64,000 nt of DNA from Centipeda infelix ATCC 43532 (GTDB lineage Bacteria; Bacillota; Negativicutes; Selenomonadales; Selenomonadaceae), in NCBI RefSeq assembly GCF_000234095.1, contig NZ_JH376797.1:1-64000 (forward strand). Direction: 5' to 3'. Positions 1-8,969 of the stretch are shown here, piece after piece. The notes below the pieces were generated by a model, which saw nothing but the letters and a program-made list of their open reading frames with translations, was not told where the DNA came from and searched no databases. Made by a program: the position numbers and the translations under genes. Each line of letters begins with the position of its first letter. Position 1 is the first letter of the stretch.

Positions 1-501
<501 letters not shown>

Positions 502-581
502 ATTCTAAGGTAGTTTTACCCAATACATTTGCAAGGAAGTTTCTTCTGTGAAGTTTTGAGTGAGCAAGACTCATTCAAGCA

Positions 582-697
582 TGCGGTGATGATGCCTGAA
601 CGGTTCCACCTGTTCCCATTCCGAACACAGTAGTTAAGCGTTCAAAGGCCAATGGTACTTCGTTGGAGACGACGTGGGAGAGTAGGTAGTTGCCGCA
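582..697 (+). rRNA. rrf: 5S ribosomal RNA
   Basis: The ends pair (tgcggt at 582-587 with gccgca at 692-697), and the conserved internal ccattccgaacacag loop is present. It lies about 80 bases after the 23S end, in the usual 23S-5S order. Length is about 116 nt, normal for bacteria. Confidence 0.95.
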
Positions 698-702
698 AAG
701 GG

Positions 703-735
703 ACTCGTGAATCACGCGCGGTTCACGAGTTTCTT
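703..735 (+). terminator. Hairpin between 5S and tRNA-His
   Basis: A perfect 9-bp stem (actcgtgaa / ttcacgagt, loop about 10 nt) is followed by ttcttt. It looks like an intrinsic terminator, but two tRNAs follow within 20 bases with no obvious promoter. It may therefore be leaky or serve as an RNA-processing site. Confidence 0.5.
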
Positions 736-749
736 TATAAAATTTATAT

Positions 750-826
750 GGCGGCTTTGGTGAAGCGGTTAACACACTGGATTGTGGCTCCAGCATGCAT
801 GGGTTCGATCCCCATAAGTCGCCCCA
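750..826 (+). tRNA. tRNA-His (anticodon GTG)
   Basis: The cloverleaf folds with acceptor stem gcggctt/aagtcgc, a D stem gtg/cac, anticodon stem ctgga/tccag with loop ttgtggc, and a TpsiC arm gggttcgatcccc. An encoded CCA is present at 824-826. The extra G at 750 opposite C73 is the G-1 identity base of histidine tRNAs. Confidence 0.95.
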
Positions 827-827
827 T

Positions 828-903
<76 letters not shown>

Positions 904-913
904 CTTTGATTTT

Positions 914-942
914 AACCGTACCGTTTATGATGCGGTTTTTTT
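914..942 (+). terminator. Terminator of the rRNA-tRNA operon
   Basis: A 7-bp stem aaccgta/tgcggtt with a 10-nt loop is followed by seven T. It closes the rrn operon. Confidence 0.85.
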
Positions 943-962
943 GTGCTCTCATCTACTTTTTC

Positions 963-991
963 TTGTCAAAGATATGATAATAGTGTAGAAT
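963..991 (+). promoter_or_regulatory. Promoter of the 1044 gene
   Basis: -35 TTGTCA at 963-968, 17-bp spacer, -10 TAGAAT at 986-991. It lies 53 bp before the start codon. Confidence 0.7.
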
Positions 992-1043
992 GACAAAAAG
1001 CAAAATGTGTGTTTTGCTGTGAGTTGAAGGAGGAGATAAATCT

Positions 1044-1601
1044 ATGAAGAGATTCGTACAGATGGCACTTGTTCTGTGCCTGACACTTTTTGCTGTGCAG
1101 GCAGGGGCATCCCCTTACTCGGATAAGGTGACACTGCCAGAGGGGGCTGTCATCACGAATGTAAACCGCTTGGCGATTGGTGCTCCTCTCTATGTGCAGG
1201 TGGAGGATACGTCTCCCTCGCTTGAGATTCTGACACAGGTGGTTTCGGATGCCGGACGCATTACGCGTGCGAATGTTGTGAGCTATGATGCTATAGCAAA
1301 TGCGCTTCAGGCGGATAAGAGCATTGATCTCAAAGTCCTCCCGCGTCGTGAGGCGGCAAAGGTCTTTAAGGAAAACGTAGCGTCCTATGCGGATGCCTAT
1401 GTCATCCTGACGGTTGCAAACAACAGCCGTACGACGTTCTTCTTCGATGTCTATCGCTCCGGTTCGAACGAGCTGCTTTATACCTACGAGGTGCGTGCGA
1501 ACAAGTCGGATGGAGACACGGTGGCTGTTTTCACATCCCTCTCTGAGCAGTTCTACAAGAACTGGCAGCGTTCGGTGGAAGCGCAGAATAAGGGGAAATA
1601 A
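1044..1601 (+). CDS. Exported protein of unknown function (185 aa)
   Basis: The first 22 residues form a typical signal peptide: a basic MKR start, a hydrophobic core, and a likely signal-peptidase cut after the AGA/GAS stretch. The product is therefore predicted to be secreted or periplasmic. The rest is soluble alpha/beta in character, with no cysteines or catalytic motif that I recognise. The start is supported by a strong Shine-Dalgarno (aaggaggaga) 9 bases upstream. The gene is monocistronic, flanked by its own promoter and terminator. No function is proposed. Confidence 0.85.
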   Translation: MKRFVQMALVLCLTLFAVQAGASPYSDKVTLPEGAVITNVNRLAIGAPLYVQVEDTSPSLEILTQVVSDAGRITRANVVSYDAIANALQADKSIDLKVLPRREAAKVFKENVASYADAYVILTVANNSRTTFFFDVYRSGSNELLYTYEVRANKSDGDTVAVFTSLSEQFYKNWQRSVEAQNKGK

Positions 1602-1613
1602 TAGATACTGTCC

Positions 1614-1645
1614 AAGCTCCCATTCATTTGGGGGCTTTTCTTTTG
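1614..1645 (+). terminator. Terminator after the 1044 gene
   Basis: Stem aagctccc/gggggctt (one G-T pair) with loop attcattt, followed by a T-rich tail. Confidence 0.8.
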
Positions 1646-1675
1646 TGAAAATTATAGCAGCAGATCATAAATGTG

Positions 1676-1704
1676 TTGACAAACTCTCACAGCTATAATA
1701 AGAT
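1676..1704 (+). promoter_or_regulatory. Promoter of typA
   Basis: Consensus -35 TTGACA at 1676-1681, 17-bp spacer, -10 TAAGAT at 1699-1704. A TATAAT-like string inside the spacer is too close to this -35 to pair with it. Confidence 0.7.
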
Positions 1705-1752
1705 AGACAAGCTATCTTTTGTACGGAAATTTTGGGGAGGCACATTTTATAT

Positions 1753-3570
1753 ATGGCGACGAATGAAAAGCTGCGCAACATTGCAATTATCGCACACGTC
1801 GATCACGGTAAGACGACGCTGGTCGATGCAATGCTGCGTCAAAGTCACGTCTTTCGCTCGAACGAGCAGGTCAATGAGCGCGTGATGGACTCGGGAGATA
1901 TCGAACGTGAACGCGGAATCACGATCCTCTCGAAGAATACGGCGATTCTTTACGATGACATCAAGATCAACATTGTGGATACGCCGGGACACGCGGACTT
2001 TGGCGGTGAGGTGGAACGTGTTCTCAATATGGTGGACGGCGTTCTGCTGCTTGTCGATGCATTTGAAGGCCCGATGCCGCAGACAAAGTATGTGCTGCGT
2101 AAGGCACTTGAGCAGAAACTGAAGCCGATTGTGGTCATCAATAAGATTGATCGTCCTGACCAGCGCGTGAATGATGTCTACGACGAAGTGCTTGAACTGT
2201 TCATGGAACTGGACGCGGACGACGATCAGCTGGACTTCCCTGTGATCTATGCAACGGCACGCGACGGTATTGCAAAGTTCAAGATGGAGGATGAGAGCGA
2301 TAATCTGGAACCGTTGATGCAGACGATTGTGAAGGAGATTCCGGCACCGCAGGGCGATGCAGAAGGTCCTCTGCAGATGATGGTGACAACGCTTGAGGCG
2401 GATGATTATGTGGGACGCGTGGCGATTGGTCGGATCATCCGCGGTACCGTGCGCCCCAATCAGAATGTCGTTATCATCAGCGGCGATCATGAGACGAAGG
2501 CAAAGGTCGGCAAGGTCTATGTCTATCAGGGGCTCAAGCGTGTCGATGTGAATGAAGCGAGTATGGGCGAGATTGTCGCTCTGACGGGTCTTGGCGATGT
2601 CAGCATTGGCTATACGGTAGCGGATGCGGAGAATCCGGAGGCCCTGCCGACAATCAACATTGATGAACCGACCCTCTCGATGACGTTCGGTGTCAATACG
2701 AGTCCGTTTGCGGGACGCGAGGGGCAGTTTGTCACCTCGCGCCACATTCGCGATCGCCTCTTTAAGGAGGTCGAGACAAATGTTGCAATGCGCGTCGAAG
2801 AGACAGATTCGGCGGATGTGTTCAAGGTCTCGGGGCGCGGTGAACTGCACCTCTCCATTCTGATCGAGCAGATGCGCCGCGAGGGGTACGAGCTGCAGGT
2901 CGGCAAGCCCGAGGTTGTCTACAAAACGATCAACGGACAGAAATGCGAGCCGATGGAGAATCTGACGGTCGAGGTGCCGCAGGAATACATGGGCTCGGTT
3001 ATGGAGGCCCTTGGCACGCGCAAGGCGGAGCTGTCGAACATGACGGAGCTGTCGGGCTATATCCGCATGGAGTTCTTCATCCCTGCGCGTGGTCTAATCG
3101 GTTTCCGCTCGGAGCTGCTGACAAGTACAAAGGGCAATGGCATCATGAACCATATCTTCCACGGATATGTGCCATACAAGGGAGATATGAGCGGCCGTTC
3201 GCACGGTTCATTGGTGGCGTTTGAGCAGGGAGAGACGACGGGTTACGGTATTTTCTCACTGCAGGATCGTGGGACGATGTTCATTTCGCCGGGGCAGCAG
3301 GTCTATGAGGGCATGATTGTCGGCGAGAATGCGCGTGATATCGACATGGACATCAATCCATGCAAGAAGAAAAACGTTACGAATATGCGCACGTCCGCCT
3401 CGGATGAGGCGATTCGTCTCACACCGCCGCGCATCCTGAGTCTTGAACAGGCGCTTGAATACATCAACGACGATGAGCTGGTTGAGGTGACGCCGGAGAA
3501 CATTCGTCTGCGCAAGGCGATTTTGGATCGCACGGCACGAGGGCGAGCAGCAAAGAATGCACGCAAGTAA
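1753..3570 (+). CDS. typA: Ribosome-associated GTPase TypA/BipA
   Basis: A translational GTPase of the EF-G/LepA superfamily that binds the ribosome and supports 50S assembly and stress or low-temperature growth. G1 is AHVDHGKT (residues 14-21), followed by RERGIT (G2), DTPGHADF (G3) and NKID (G4, about 129-132). The EF-G-like beta-barrel and C-terminal BipA domains follow. The length of 605 aa matches the family. An in-frame TTG at 1732 exists, but it lies inside the Shine-Dalgarno (GGGGAGG, 1734-1740), so the ATG at 1753 is chosen. The TAA stop is followed after one base by a family-1 palindromic element; no separate terminator is visible. Confidence 0.97.
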   Translation: MATNEKLRNIAIIAHVDHGKTTLVDAMLRQSHVFRSNEQVNERVMDSGDIERERGITILSKNTAILYDDIKINIVDTPGHADFGGEVERVLNMVDGVLLLVDAFEGPMPQTKYVLRKALEQKLKPIVVINKIDRPDQRVNDVYDEVLELFMELDADDDQLDFPVIYATARDGIAKFKMEDESDNLEPLMQTIVKEIPAPQGDAEGPLQMMVTTLEADDYVGRVAIGRIIRGTVRPNQNVVIISGDHETKAKVGKVYVYQGLKRVDVNEASMGEIVALTGLGDVSIGYTVADAENPEALPTINIDEPTLSMTFGVNTSPFAGREGQFVTSRHIRDRLFKEVETNVAMRVEETDSADVFKVSGRGELHLSILIEQMRREGYELQVGKPEVVYKTINGQKCEPMENLTVEVPQEYMGSVMEALGTRKAELSNMTELSGYIRMEFFIPARGLIGFRSELLTSTKGNGIMNHIFHGYVPYKGDMSGRSHGSLVAFEQGETTGYGIFSLQDRGTMFISPGQQVYEGMIVGENARDIDMDINPCKKKNVTNMRTSASDEAIRLTPPRILSLEQALEYINDDELVEVTPENIRLRKAILDRTARGRAAKNARK

Positions 3571-3571
3571 A

Positions 3572-3733
3572 GGAAGCACTGATAAATTCAGTCGCGCCAT
3601 CTTGACGTATCTTTTTTGCCCGCACTGTGTCGACAAATCCTCCACATAGCCCTTGCTATGCGTCCGGTTTGTCTCCTTGTTCGGACGAAAAAATCTACGC
3701 CAATCTGTCGAACTTCATTTTATCAGCGATTCC
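3572..3733 (+). mobile_element. Family-1 palindromic MITE-like element, copy 1
   Basis: Begins GGAAGCACTGATAAA and ends TTTATCAGCGATTCC, so the ends form imperfect terminal inverted repeats. The whole 162 bp is close to one palindrome, with arms meeting at CATAGC/GCTATG near the centre. It contains no transposase. It starts one base after the typA stop codon and has AT-rich flanks. Orientation is called + for copies starting GGAAGCACTG. Confidence 0.85.
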
Positions 3734-3790
3734 TAAAATGATATAAAAGTCCTGGTGTATACGGGAAAAAATCATTTTTAGACAATAACC

Positions 3791-3819
3791 TTGCATTTCT
3801 GAAAGAAATGTGATAGTAT
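3791..3819 (+). promoter_or_regulatory. Promoter of sepF
   Basis: -35 TTGCAT at 3791-3796, 17-bp spacer, -10 TAGTAT at 3814-3819 preceded by TGA, giving an extended -10. Confidence 0.6.
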
Positions 3820-3891
3820 GTCTCCGTTAGTAGAATGCATAGTTGTCTCTCATTGCATTTGAATTCATATCTACGAGGAAGGAAGAGGTAA

Positions 3892-4434
3892 ATGAGTGCG
3901 AGTTCGTTGATATCACGTGTGAAGGATATGGCTTCGCACGTCGTGGACACTTTTTTCCCTTCCGATTCGTATGAGGATGAGGAAGATGTGATGGAGTCCA
4001 ATGCAGAACCCACTGCACAGATACATCAGGCGGAATATGCTATGGAGCAGCGTCGAGTTGTCAACGGCGGTACGGTCTCTTTTTCGGGAGCATCCTATGG
4101 AGCATCTACATCGACTCCACGAACACCGTCGACGGGGGATGGAGGCGGTACACCGCTGACCGTACATACAACAAAGGTCGCAGAGCTCAAAGTACGCATT
4201 CATCGTCCACGTCGTTATGATGATGTTGGGGCGGCGGTAAAGCAGCTCAAACAGGGGATAGCTGTGACGGTCAATTTTGACTGCCTGAACGGGCCCGAGC
4301 GTCGGCGTGTCTGTGACTTTTTGAATGGTGCGTGCTATGTCCTTCACGGAACAGCACGCGTGATATCGAGTACGATTATCCTCTATGCTCCGAAGGGCGT
4401 GGATGTGACTGAGATGGTTGCCAAGCCTCTTTAA
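3892..4434 (+). CDS. sepF: Cell division protein SepF
   Basis: SepF anchors and bundles FtsZ filaments at the division septum. An N-terminal amphipathic segment (about residues 1-20, likely membrane-binding) is followed by an acidic, Ser/Thr/Gly-rich linker. The conserved SepF core starts near residue 98: the RPRRYDD stretch, then VNFDCLNGPERRRVCDFLNGACY, then IILYAP. The length of 180 aa is normal. The start has a good RBS (gaggaaggaagagg). In many Firmicutes sepF sits in the ylm/div cluster; here it is alone with its own promoter and terminator. Confidence 0.9.
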   Translation: MSASSLISRVKDMASHVVDTFFPSDSYEDEEDVMESNAEPTAQIHQAEYAMEQRRVVNGGTVSFSGASYGASTSTPRTPSTGDGGGTPLTVHTTKVAELKVRIHRPRRYDDVGAAVKQLKQGIAVTVNFDCLNGPERRRVCDFLNGACYVLHGTARVISSTIILYAPKGVDVTEMVAKPL

Positions 4435-4459
4435 TTTGTTTTATATGAATTTTATAGGG

Positions 4460-4488
4460 ATGGGGAGCTGTGTGCTCTCCATTTTTTT
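4460..4488 (+). terminator. Terminator of sepF
   Basis: Stem tggggagc/gctctcca (one G-T pair), short tgtgt-type loop, seven T. Confidence 0.85.
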
Positions 4489-4510
4489 GTAAAAAAATAC
4501 CACTAGGGCG

Positions 4511-4539
4511 TTGTCACGCTGTGTTTCTTATGCTATAAT
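4511..4539 (+). promoter_or_regulatory. Promoter of the rpsB-tsf operon
   Basis: -35 TTGTCA at 4511-4516, 17-bp spacer, perfect -10 TATAAT at 4534-4539 with TGC before it. It is the only good promoter before rpsB, about 270 bp upstream. A palindromic element lies between. Confidence 0.8.
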
Positions 4540-4554
4540 GTTCCGCAGTGTTTA

Positions 4555-4714
4555 GGAAGCACTGATAAATTCAACACCGTCATCTTGGCACGTTTTTTCG
4601 CCCTACCTGTGTCGAAAAATCCTCCACATAGCCCTTGTTATGTGTCCGGTTTGTCTTCTTGGCAGGACAAAAAATTAGCGCTCATCTGACGAACTTCATT
4701 TTATCAGCGATTCC
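4555..4714 (+). mobile_element. Family-1 palindromic element, copy 2, in the rpsB leader
   Basis: A full-length copy (160 bp) with the same ends and central CATAGC/TTATG palindrome, slightly diverged inside. It starts about 15 bp after the -10 box of the rpsB promoter. It should therefore be transcribed as part of the 5' leader and could form a long hairpin there. Confidence 0.85.
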
Positions 4715-4812
4715 TTAAAAATCACGCGTTTCCGATAGTTGCTCTGTGCCGCGCCAGTCGCGGTGGTGCAGCGGATGAGGGGCGCGGAAGGAACAACAGG
4801 AGGTATACTCAC

Positions 4813-5523
4813 ATGGCAGTAATTTCTATGAAGCAGCTTCTGGAGGCAGGTGTCCACTTCGGACATCAGACCCGCCGCTGGAATCCGAAGATGGCGCGTT
4901 ACATCTTCACGGAGCGCAACGGGATCTACATTATTGATCTGCAGAAAACGGTGCGTAAGGTGGATGAGGCATACAACTTCCTCCGCAGCGTTGCGCAGGA
5001 AGGCAAGTCCGTTCTTTTCATTGGCACGAAGAAGCAGGCGCAGGAGGCAATCCGCGAGGAGGCTCTGCGTGCAAATATGTTCTATGTCAACGAGCGTTGG
5101 CTCGGCGGCATGATGACGAACTTCCAGACGATCCAGCGTCGTATCCACCGCCTCAAGACGCTTGAGGAGATGGAGGAGAACGGTACGTTCGAGCTGCTGA
5201 CGAAGAAGGAAGTACAGGGCCTTCGTCATGAAAAGGAGAAGCTCGAGCGCTATCTGGGCGGCATCAAGGATATGAATCGTCTGCCGGGTGCGCTCTTCGT
5301 TGTCGATCCGCGCAAGGAGCGCATTGCGGTTGCTGAGGCACGCAAGCTGAACATTCCCATCGTTGCCATCGTCGACACAAACTGCGACCCGGACGAGATT
5401 GACTACGTGATTCCGGGCAATGATGATGCGATCCGTGCGGTGAAGCTTCTCACGGGCTGCATGGCAGATGCTGTGCTTGAGGGCAATCAGGGCGGTGCAC
5501 CGGAGACGGCTGCGGCTGAGTAA
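4813..5523 (+). CDS. rpsB: 30S ribosomal protein S2
   Basis: The N-terminus carries the S2 signature ([14 protein letters not shown] at residues 14-27). The FIGTKKQA and [12 protein letters not shown] stretches and the [13 protein letters not shown] region follow. The length of 236 aa is typical. S2 binds late in 30S assembly with S1. The RBS is aggaggta. The gene precedes tsf as in most bacteria, separated by a strong hairpin (5535-5568). The leader from the promoter at 4511 is long and contains an inserted palindromic element. Confidence 0.98.
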   Translation: MAVISMKQLLEAGVHFGHQTRRWNPKMARYIFTERNGIYIIDLQKTVRKVDEAYNFLRSVAQEGKSVLFIGTKKQAQEAIREEALRANMFYVNERWLGGMMTNFQTIQRRIHRLKTLEEMEENGTFELLTKKEVQGLRHEKEKLERYLGGIKDMNRLPGALFVVDPRKERIAVAEARKLNIPIVAIVDTNCDPDEIDYVIPGNDDAIRAVKLLTGCMADAVLEGNQGGAPETAAAE

Positions 5524-5534
5524 AGAATGAAACG

Positions 5535-5568
5535 AGGGGTAAGGGAGTTTATCCCTTACCCCTTTTTT
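5535..5568 (+). terminator. Hairpin with T run between rpsB and tsf
   Basis: A perfect 12-bp stem AGGGGTAAGGGA/TCCCTTACCCCT, a 5-nt loop, and six T. It has all marks of an intrinsic terminator. I see no clear promoter between it and tsf, so it probably gives partial termination and lowers tsf relative to rpsB. Confidence 0.85.
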
Positions 5569-5592
5569 GTGAATGTATTGGGAGGACCTACA

Positions 5593-6459
5593 ATGGCAAT
5601 TAGTGCTGCAATGGTAAAGGAGCTGCGTGAGCGTACGGGCGCAGGGATGATGGACTGCAAGAAGGCGCTTGCCGAGACCGACGGCGATATGCAGAAGGCG
5701 ATTGACTATCTGCGTGAGAAGGGCATTGCAAAGGCGGAGAAGAAGGCCGGACGCATCGCGGCAGAGGGGGCTGTGACGGCATACCTTACGGCGGATGCGA
5801 AGGTTGGCGCGATCGTCGAGATCAACTGTGAGACGGACTTTGCGGCGGGCAACGAGCAGTTCCGTGAGCTGAGCGCGAAGGTCGCAAAGCATATCGCAGA
5901 GACGAACCCCGCGGATCTCGACGCACTGAATGCGAGCCAGCTCGACGGCAAGGATGTCGCCGCCCTCATCACCGAGGCAACGGCGACGATTGGCGAGAAG
6001 ATCTCGCTGCGCCGTTTTGCACGCTATGAGAGTGCGGGCCGCGTCGCGACGTACATCCACATGGGCGGAAAGATTGGCGTTCTCGTGGAGCTTTCGGGTG
6101 GCGACGAGCAGCTCGGCAAGGATATCGCAATGCAGATTGCAGCGGCATCGCCGCTCGCGATTGACCGTTCCGGGGTAACGGCAGACCACATTGAGCATGA
6201 GAAGGAAGTGCTCCGCAAGCAGGCGCTTGAAGAGGGCAAGCCGGAGAAGATCATTGAAAAGATGGTCGAGGGGCGCATCAACAAGTTCTATGAGGAAGTC
6301 TGTCTGCTTGAGCAGAAGTTTGTAAAGGATCCCGAACAGAAGGTTTCGGCGGTGCTCGGCAGTGTGGAGGTCAAGGCATTCACGCGCTTCCAGCTCGGTG
6401 AGGGCATTGAGAAGAAGCAGGAAGATTTTGCTGCGGAGGTTGCTGCACAAATGCAGTAA
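5593..6459 (+). CDS. tsf: Elongation factor Ts
   Basis: The guanine-nucleotide exchange factor of EF-Tu. The N-terminal UBA-like domain includes [13 protein letters not shown] (about residues 14-26). The ETDFA stretch and two core subdomains follow. The length of 288 aa fits. The frame stays open upstream to 5527 through the intercistronic terminator, but the ATG at 5593 has the RBS (ttgggaggac) and matches the family start [13 protein letters not shown]. Confidence 0.98.
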   Translation: MAISAAMVKELRERTGAGMMDCKKALAETDGDMQKAIDYLREKGIAKAEKKAGRIAAEGAVTAYLTADAKVGAIVEINCETDFAAGNEQFRELSAKVAKHIAETNPADLDALNASQLDGKDVAALITEATATIGEKISLRRFARYESAGRVATYIHMGGKIGVLVELSGGDEQLGKDIAMQIAAASPLAIDRSGVTADHIEHEKEVLRKQALEEGKPEKIIEKMVEGRINKFYEEVCLLEQKFVKDPEQKVSAVLGSVEVKAFTRFQLGEGIEKKQEDFAAEVAAQMQ

Positions 6460-6472
6460 GATCATGAAGTGA

Positions 6473-6521
6473 AGGGGCTGTTGTGCAAAACGCATTTTGC
6501 GTCGCACAGCGCCCCTTTTTT
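6473..6521 (+). terminator. Terminator of tsf
   Basis: A long imperfect stem from aggggctgttgtgc to gcacagcgcccct with an inner aaaacgcatttt-type loop, then six T. Its ggctgttgtgcaaa arm resembles the terminators at 27368, 36514 and 59387. Confidence 0.85.
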
Positions 6522-6542
6522 GCAGACATCCAGGGGAAAATA

Positions 6543-6551
6543 TGCTATAAT
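6543..6551 (+). promoter_or_regulatory. Extended -10 promoter of pyrH
   Basis: TGC TATAAT (TATAAT at 6546-6551) gives an extended -10. No good -35 is seen at 17 bp; the nearest is TTGCAG with a 20-bp gap. It lies 30 bp before the pyrH start. Confidence 0.6.
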
Positions 6552-6580
6552 GGCGCAAAGAACAGACAGGAGGAGTCATC

Positions 6581-7306
6581 GTGGAAGCGAAATATCGCCG
6601 TGTCGTCTTGAAACTTAGTGGAGAGGCTCTGGCAGGAGATCAGGGCTTTGGAATCAACCCTGCCGTTGTCGAGGAGATTGCTGCACAGATTAAAAGGGTG
6701 CGTGATCATGGCATCGATGTTGCCATTGTGGTCGGCGGCGGAAATATCTGGCGCGGGCTTGCGGGCAGTGCAAAGGGCATGGATCGCACAACGGCGGACT
6801 ACATGGGCATGATGGCGACGGTGATGAATGCACTCGCGCTGCAGGATGCACTCGAAAAGCAGGATGTCGACACGCGTGTCCAGAGCGCGATTGAGATGCG
6901 CCAGGTGGCAGAACCGTACATCCGTCGTCGCGCGATTCGTCACATGGAGAAGGGGCGTGTGGTGATCTTCGGCGCGGGGACAGGCAATCCGTATTTCTCG
7001 ACCGATACGACGGCGGCGCTGCGTGCGGCTGAGATTGAGGCAGATGTGATTCTCATGGCGAAGAAGGGGACGGACGGAATCTATGACTCCGACCCGAATA
7101 AGAACCCGAATGCAAAGCGTTTTGAAACGCTTGCCTACATCGATATCCTCAAGAGAGGGCTTGCGGTCATGGATGCGACAGCAACGAGCCTGTGTATGGA
7201 GAATAAGATTCCCATTGTGGTGTTTAATATTGATGAGTACGCAAATATTGCACGTGCCTCATTCGGAGAGGCGATTGGAACGACCGTAGGAGGCGAAGCC
7301 GTATGA
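6581..7306 (+). CDS. pyrH: Uridylate kinase
   Basis: Phosphorylates UMP to UDP, a required step in pyrimidine nucleotide synthesis. It is a member of the amino-acid-kinase fold. KLSGEAL (residues 11-17) binds phosphate, and GGGNIWRG and the [12 protein letters not shown] region are typical of bacterial UMP kinases. The length is 241 aa. The start is GTG with AGGAGG 7 bases upstream. The stop overlaps the frr start (ATGA). Confidence 0.97.
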   Translation: MEAKYRRVVLKLSGEALAGDQGFGINPAVVEEIAAQIKRVRDHGIDVAIVVGGGNIWRGLAGSAKGMDRTTADYMGMMATVMNALALQDALEKQDVDTRVQSAIEMRQVAEPYIRRRAIRHMEKGRVVIFGAGTGNPYFSTDTTAALRAAEIEADVILMAKKGTDGIYDSDPNKNPNAKRFETLAYIDILKRGLAVMDATATSLCMENKIPIVVFNIDEYANIARASFGEAIGTTVGGEAV

Positions 7307-7860
7307 TAAAGGATATTCTCGCGAAGCATGAGGCAAGTATGAACAAGGCGATCGAGGCACTTCGCCGGGAGTTTTCGTCTCTGCGTGCGGGGCGGGCAAC
7401 CCCGAATCTTCTCGATAAGGTGATGGTTCCCTATTACGGAACGCCGACATCGGTCAATCAGCTTGCGAAGGTGACGGTGCCCGAGCCTCATATGATTGTC
7501 ATTACGCCGTGGGAGAAGTCTATCCTGCACGAGATTGAGATTGCAATCTCGAAATCCGATCTCGGACTTTCGCCGAATTCGGACGGTACGGTGATCCGCC
7601 TTGCGATTCCGCAGCCGACGCAGGAGCGCCGTAAGGAGCTCATCAAGACGGTCGGGAAGAAGACGGAGGAGGCGAAGGTTGCCCTGCGTAACATCCGCCG
7701 CGATGCAAACGAGGCGATCAAGAAGCTCGAAAAGGACAAGGAGATTAACGAGGACGAGTCCAAGCGTGGGCAGGACTCTGTGCAGAAGCTCGTGGACAAG
7801 TTCGTCAAGCAGATGGAAGAGATGCGTGCGGCGAAGGAAAAAGAGGTCATGGAGATCTGA
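7303..7860 (+). CDS. frr: Ribosome recycling factor
   Basis: Splits post-termination ribosomes together with EF-G. The 185-aa sequence runs through the family pattern: the [14 protein letters not shown] stretch, the domain-II strand region, and a long charged C-terminal helix ([20 protein letters not shown]). It overlaps pyrH by 4 bases, so the two are translationally coupled. Confidence 0.97.
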   Translation: MIKDILAKHEASMNKAIEALRREFSSLRAGRATPNLLDKVMVPYYGTPTSVNQLAKVTVPEPHMIVITPWEKSILHEIEIAISKSDLGLSPNSDGTVIRLAIPQPTQERRKELIKTVGKKTEEAKVALRNIRRDANEAIKKLEKDKEINEDESKRGQDSVQKLVDKFVKQMEEMRAAKEKEVMEI

Positions 7861-8093
7861 TGGCCGACCTCCGTTTGGCGCGTCCATGGGACGCGGTCCG
7901 ATCGGTATGCGTGACAGCCGGCATATTGTATCAGATGAAAGAGACACGATCCCCACGCAATTTTTTTGCGGTGGATGAGACGGCACATTATGTCGTTCGT
8001 GTGCAAGAGCGCGACGGCAACTGTGTCTTTACACGAACCTTTGCACCAGCGCGAAGTCCCTCAGTCGCTGCGTATGAGAAAGACTTTTGCTGA
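7860..8093 (+). CDS. Small protein of unknown function (77 aa)
   Basis: The ATG overlaps the frr stop by one base (TGATG), and the frame ends 60 bp before uppS. It fills an otherwise unusual 293-bp gap in this tight operon. The sequence has no signal peptide, membrane segment or motif that I recognise; it has several Arg residues and a C-terminal Cys. It is a plausible coupled gene, but chance cannot be excluded without homologues. Confidence 0.45.
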   Translation: MADLRLARPWDAVRSVCVTAGILYQMKETRSPRNFFAVDETAHYVVRVQERDGNCVFTRTFAPARSPSVAAYEKDFC

Positions 8094-8153
8094 ACGGATC
8101 AGACTTTCGGCAATCGTCGGAGGAGGCAGAGTGCGAGCAAGTTAGAAGGGATC

Positions 8154-8969
8154 ATGATGTGGAGAAAGATATTTGGCGGTGGAACGAAAAATTCTGTCGC
8201 CACGGGGGAATCTGTTTCGCCCGGTCTCACGGTTGAACGTGCAAGTATGCCGCGCCATATCGCGATTGTTATGGATGGAAACGGGCGTTGGGCAAAGGCA
8301 CAGGGGAAATCGCGCTCGGCGGGACATGAGGAGGGGGCTCGCACGCTCAAGCGGATCGTGCGTGCTGCTTCGGATATGGGGATTGAGGTGCTCACGGTCT
8401 ACGCGTTCTCCACGGAGAACTGGAAGCGTCCACAGCGCGAAGTCGATTTCCTCCTGCGGCTCTTTGACTCCTTCTTGGAGAAGGAGCTTGCGGAGATGCA
8501 CGCAGAGAAGGTGCGCCTACACTTCATCGGCCGACGCGACCGCTTTTCCGAGCGCTTTCAGCGTCGGATGGCGGATGCCGAGGCACTTATGGCAGGGAAT
8601 ACGGGCATTCACTTCAATCTGGCGGCGAACTATGGCAGCCAGGACGAGATCGTGCGTGCCGTACGATCCATCGCCGAACGCACGGCAGCAGGAGAGCTTG
8701 CTCCGGAGGAGATTGATGAGGTCCTTTTTTCCAATGCGCTTGATACGGCGGGCGATCCGCCTGTCGACCTCTTCATCCGTACGAGCGGAGATCTTCGTCT
8801 GAGCAATTTTCTCCTCTGGCAGTCGGCGTATGCGGAGCTTTACTTTACGGATACACATTGGCCGGATTTCACGCCGGAGGAACTGGCGCGTGCCATTGCG
8901 GATTTTGCGGGGCGCAGCCGCCGCTTCGGCGGACTGGACGCCGAGGAGCAAATGGGAGGCAGGCTTTGA
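8154..8969 (+). CDS. uppS: Undecaprenyl diphosphate synthase (cis-prenyltransferase)
   Basis: Makes the C55 lipid carrier for peptidoglycan and O-chain synthesis from FPP and IPP. The catalytic signature MDGNGRWAKAQG is at residues 40-51 (Asp41 is the predicted diphosphate-binding residue). The C-terminal RTSGDLRLSNFLLWQSAYAEL stretch is also family-typical. At 271 aa it has about 15 more N-terminal residues than most homologues, so a later start is possible. It overlaps the cdsA start. Confidence 0.96.
   Translation: MMWRKIFGGGTKNSVATGESVSPGLTVERASMPRHIAIVMDGNGRWAKAQGKSRSAGHEEGARTLKRIVRAASDMGIEVLTVYAFSTENWKRPQREVDFLLRLFDSFLEKELAEMHAEKVRLHFIGRRDRFSERFQRRMADAEALMAGNTGIHFNLAANYGSQDEIVRAVRSIAERTAAGELAPEEIDEVLFSNALDTAGDPPVDLFIRTSGDLRLSNFLLWQSAYAELYFTDTHWPDFTPEELARAIADFAGRSRRFGGLDAEEQMGGRL

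Noticed and set aside
703-735. Hairpin after 5S read as the end of the rRNA operon
   Set aside because: The two tRNAs that follow have no promoter of their own, so the operon probably continues to 942.
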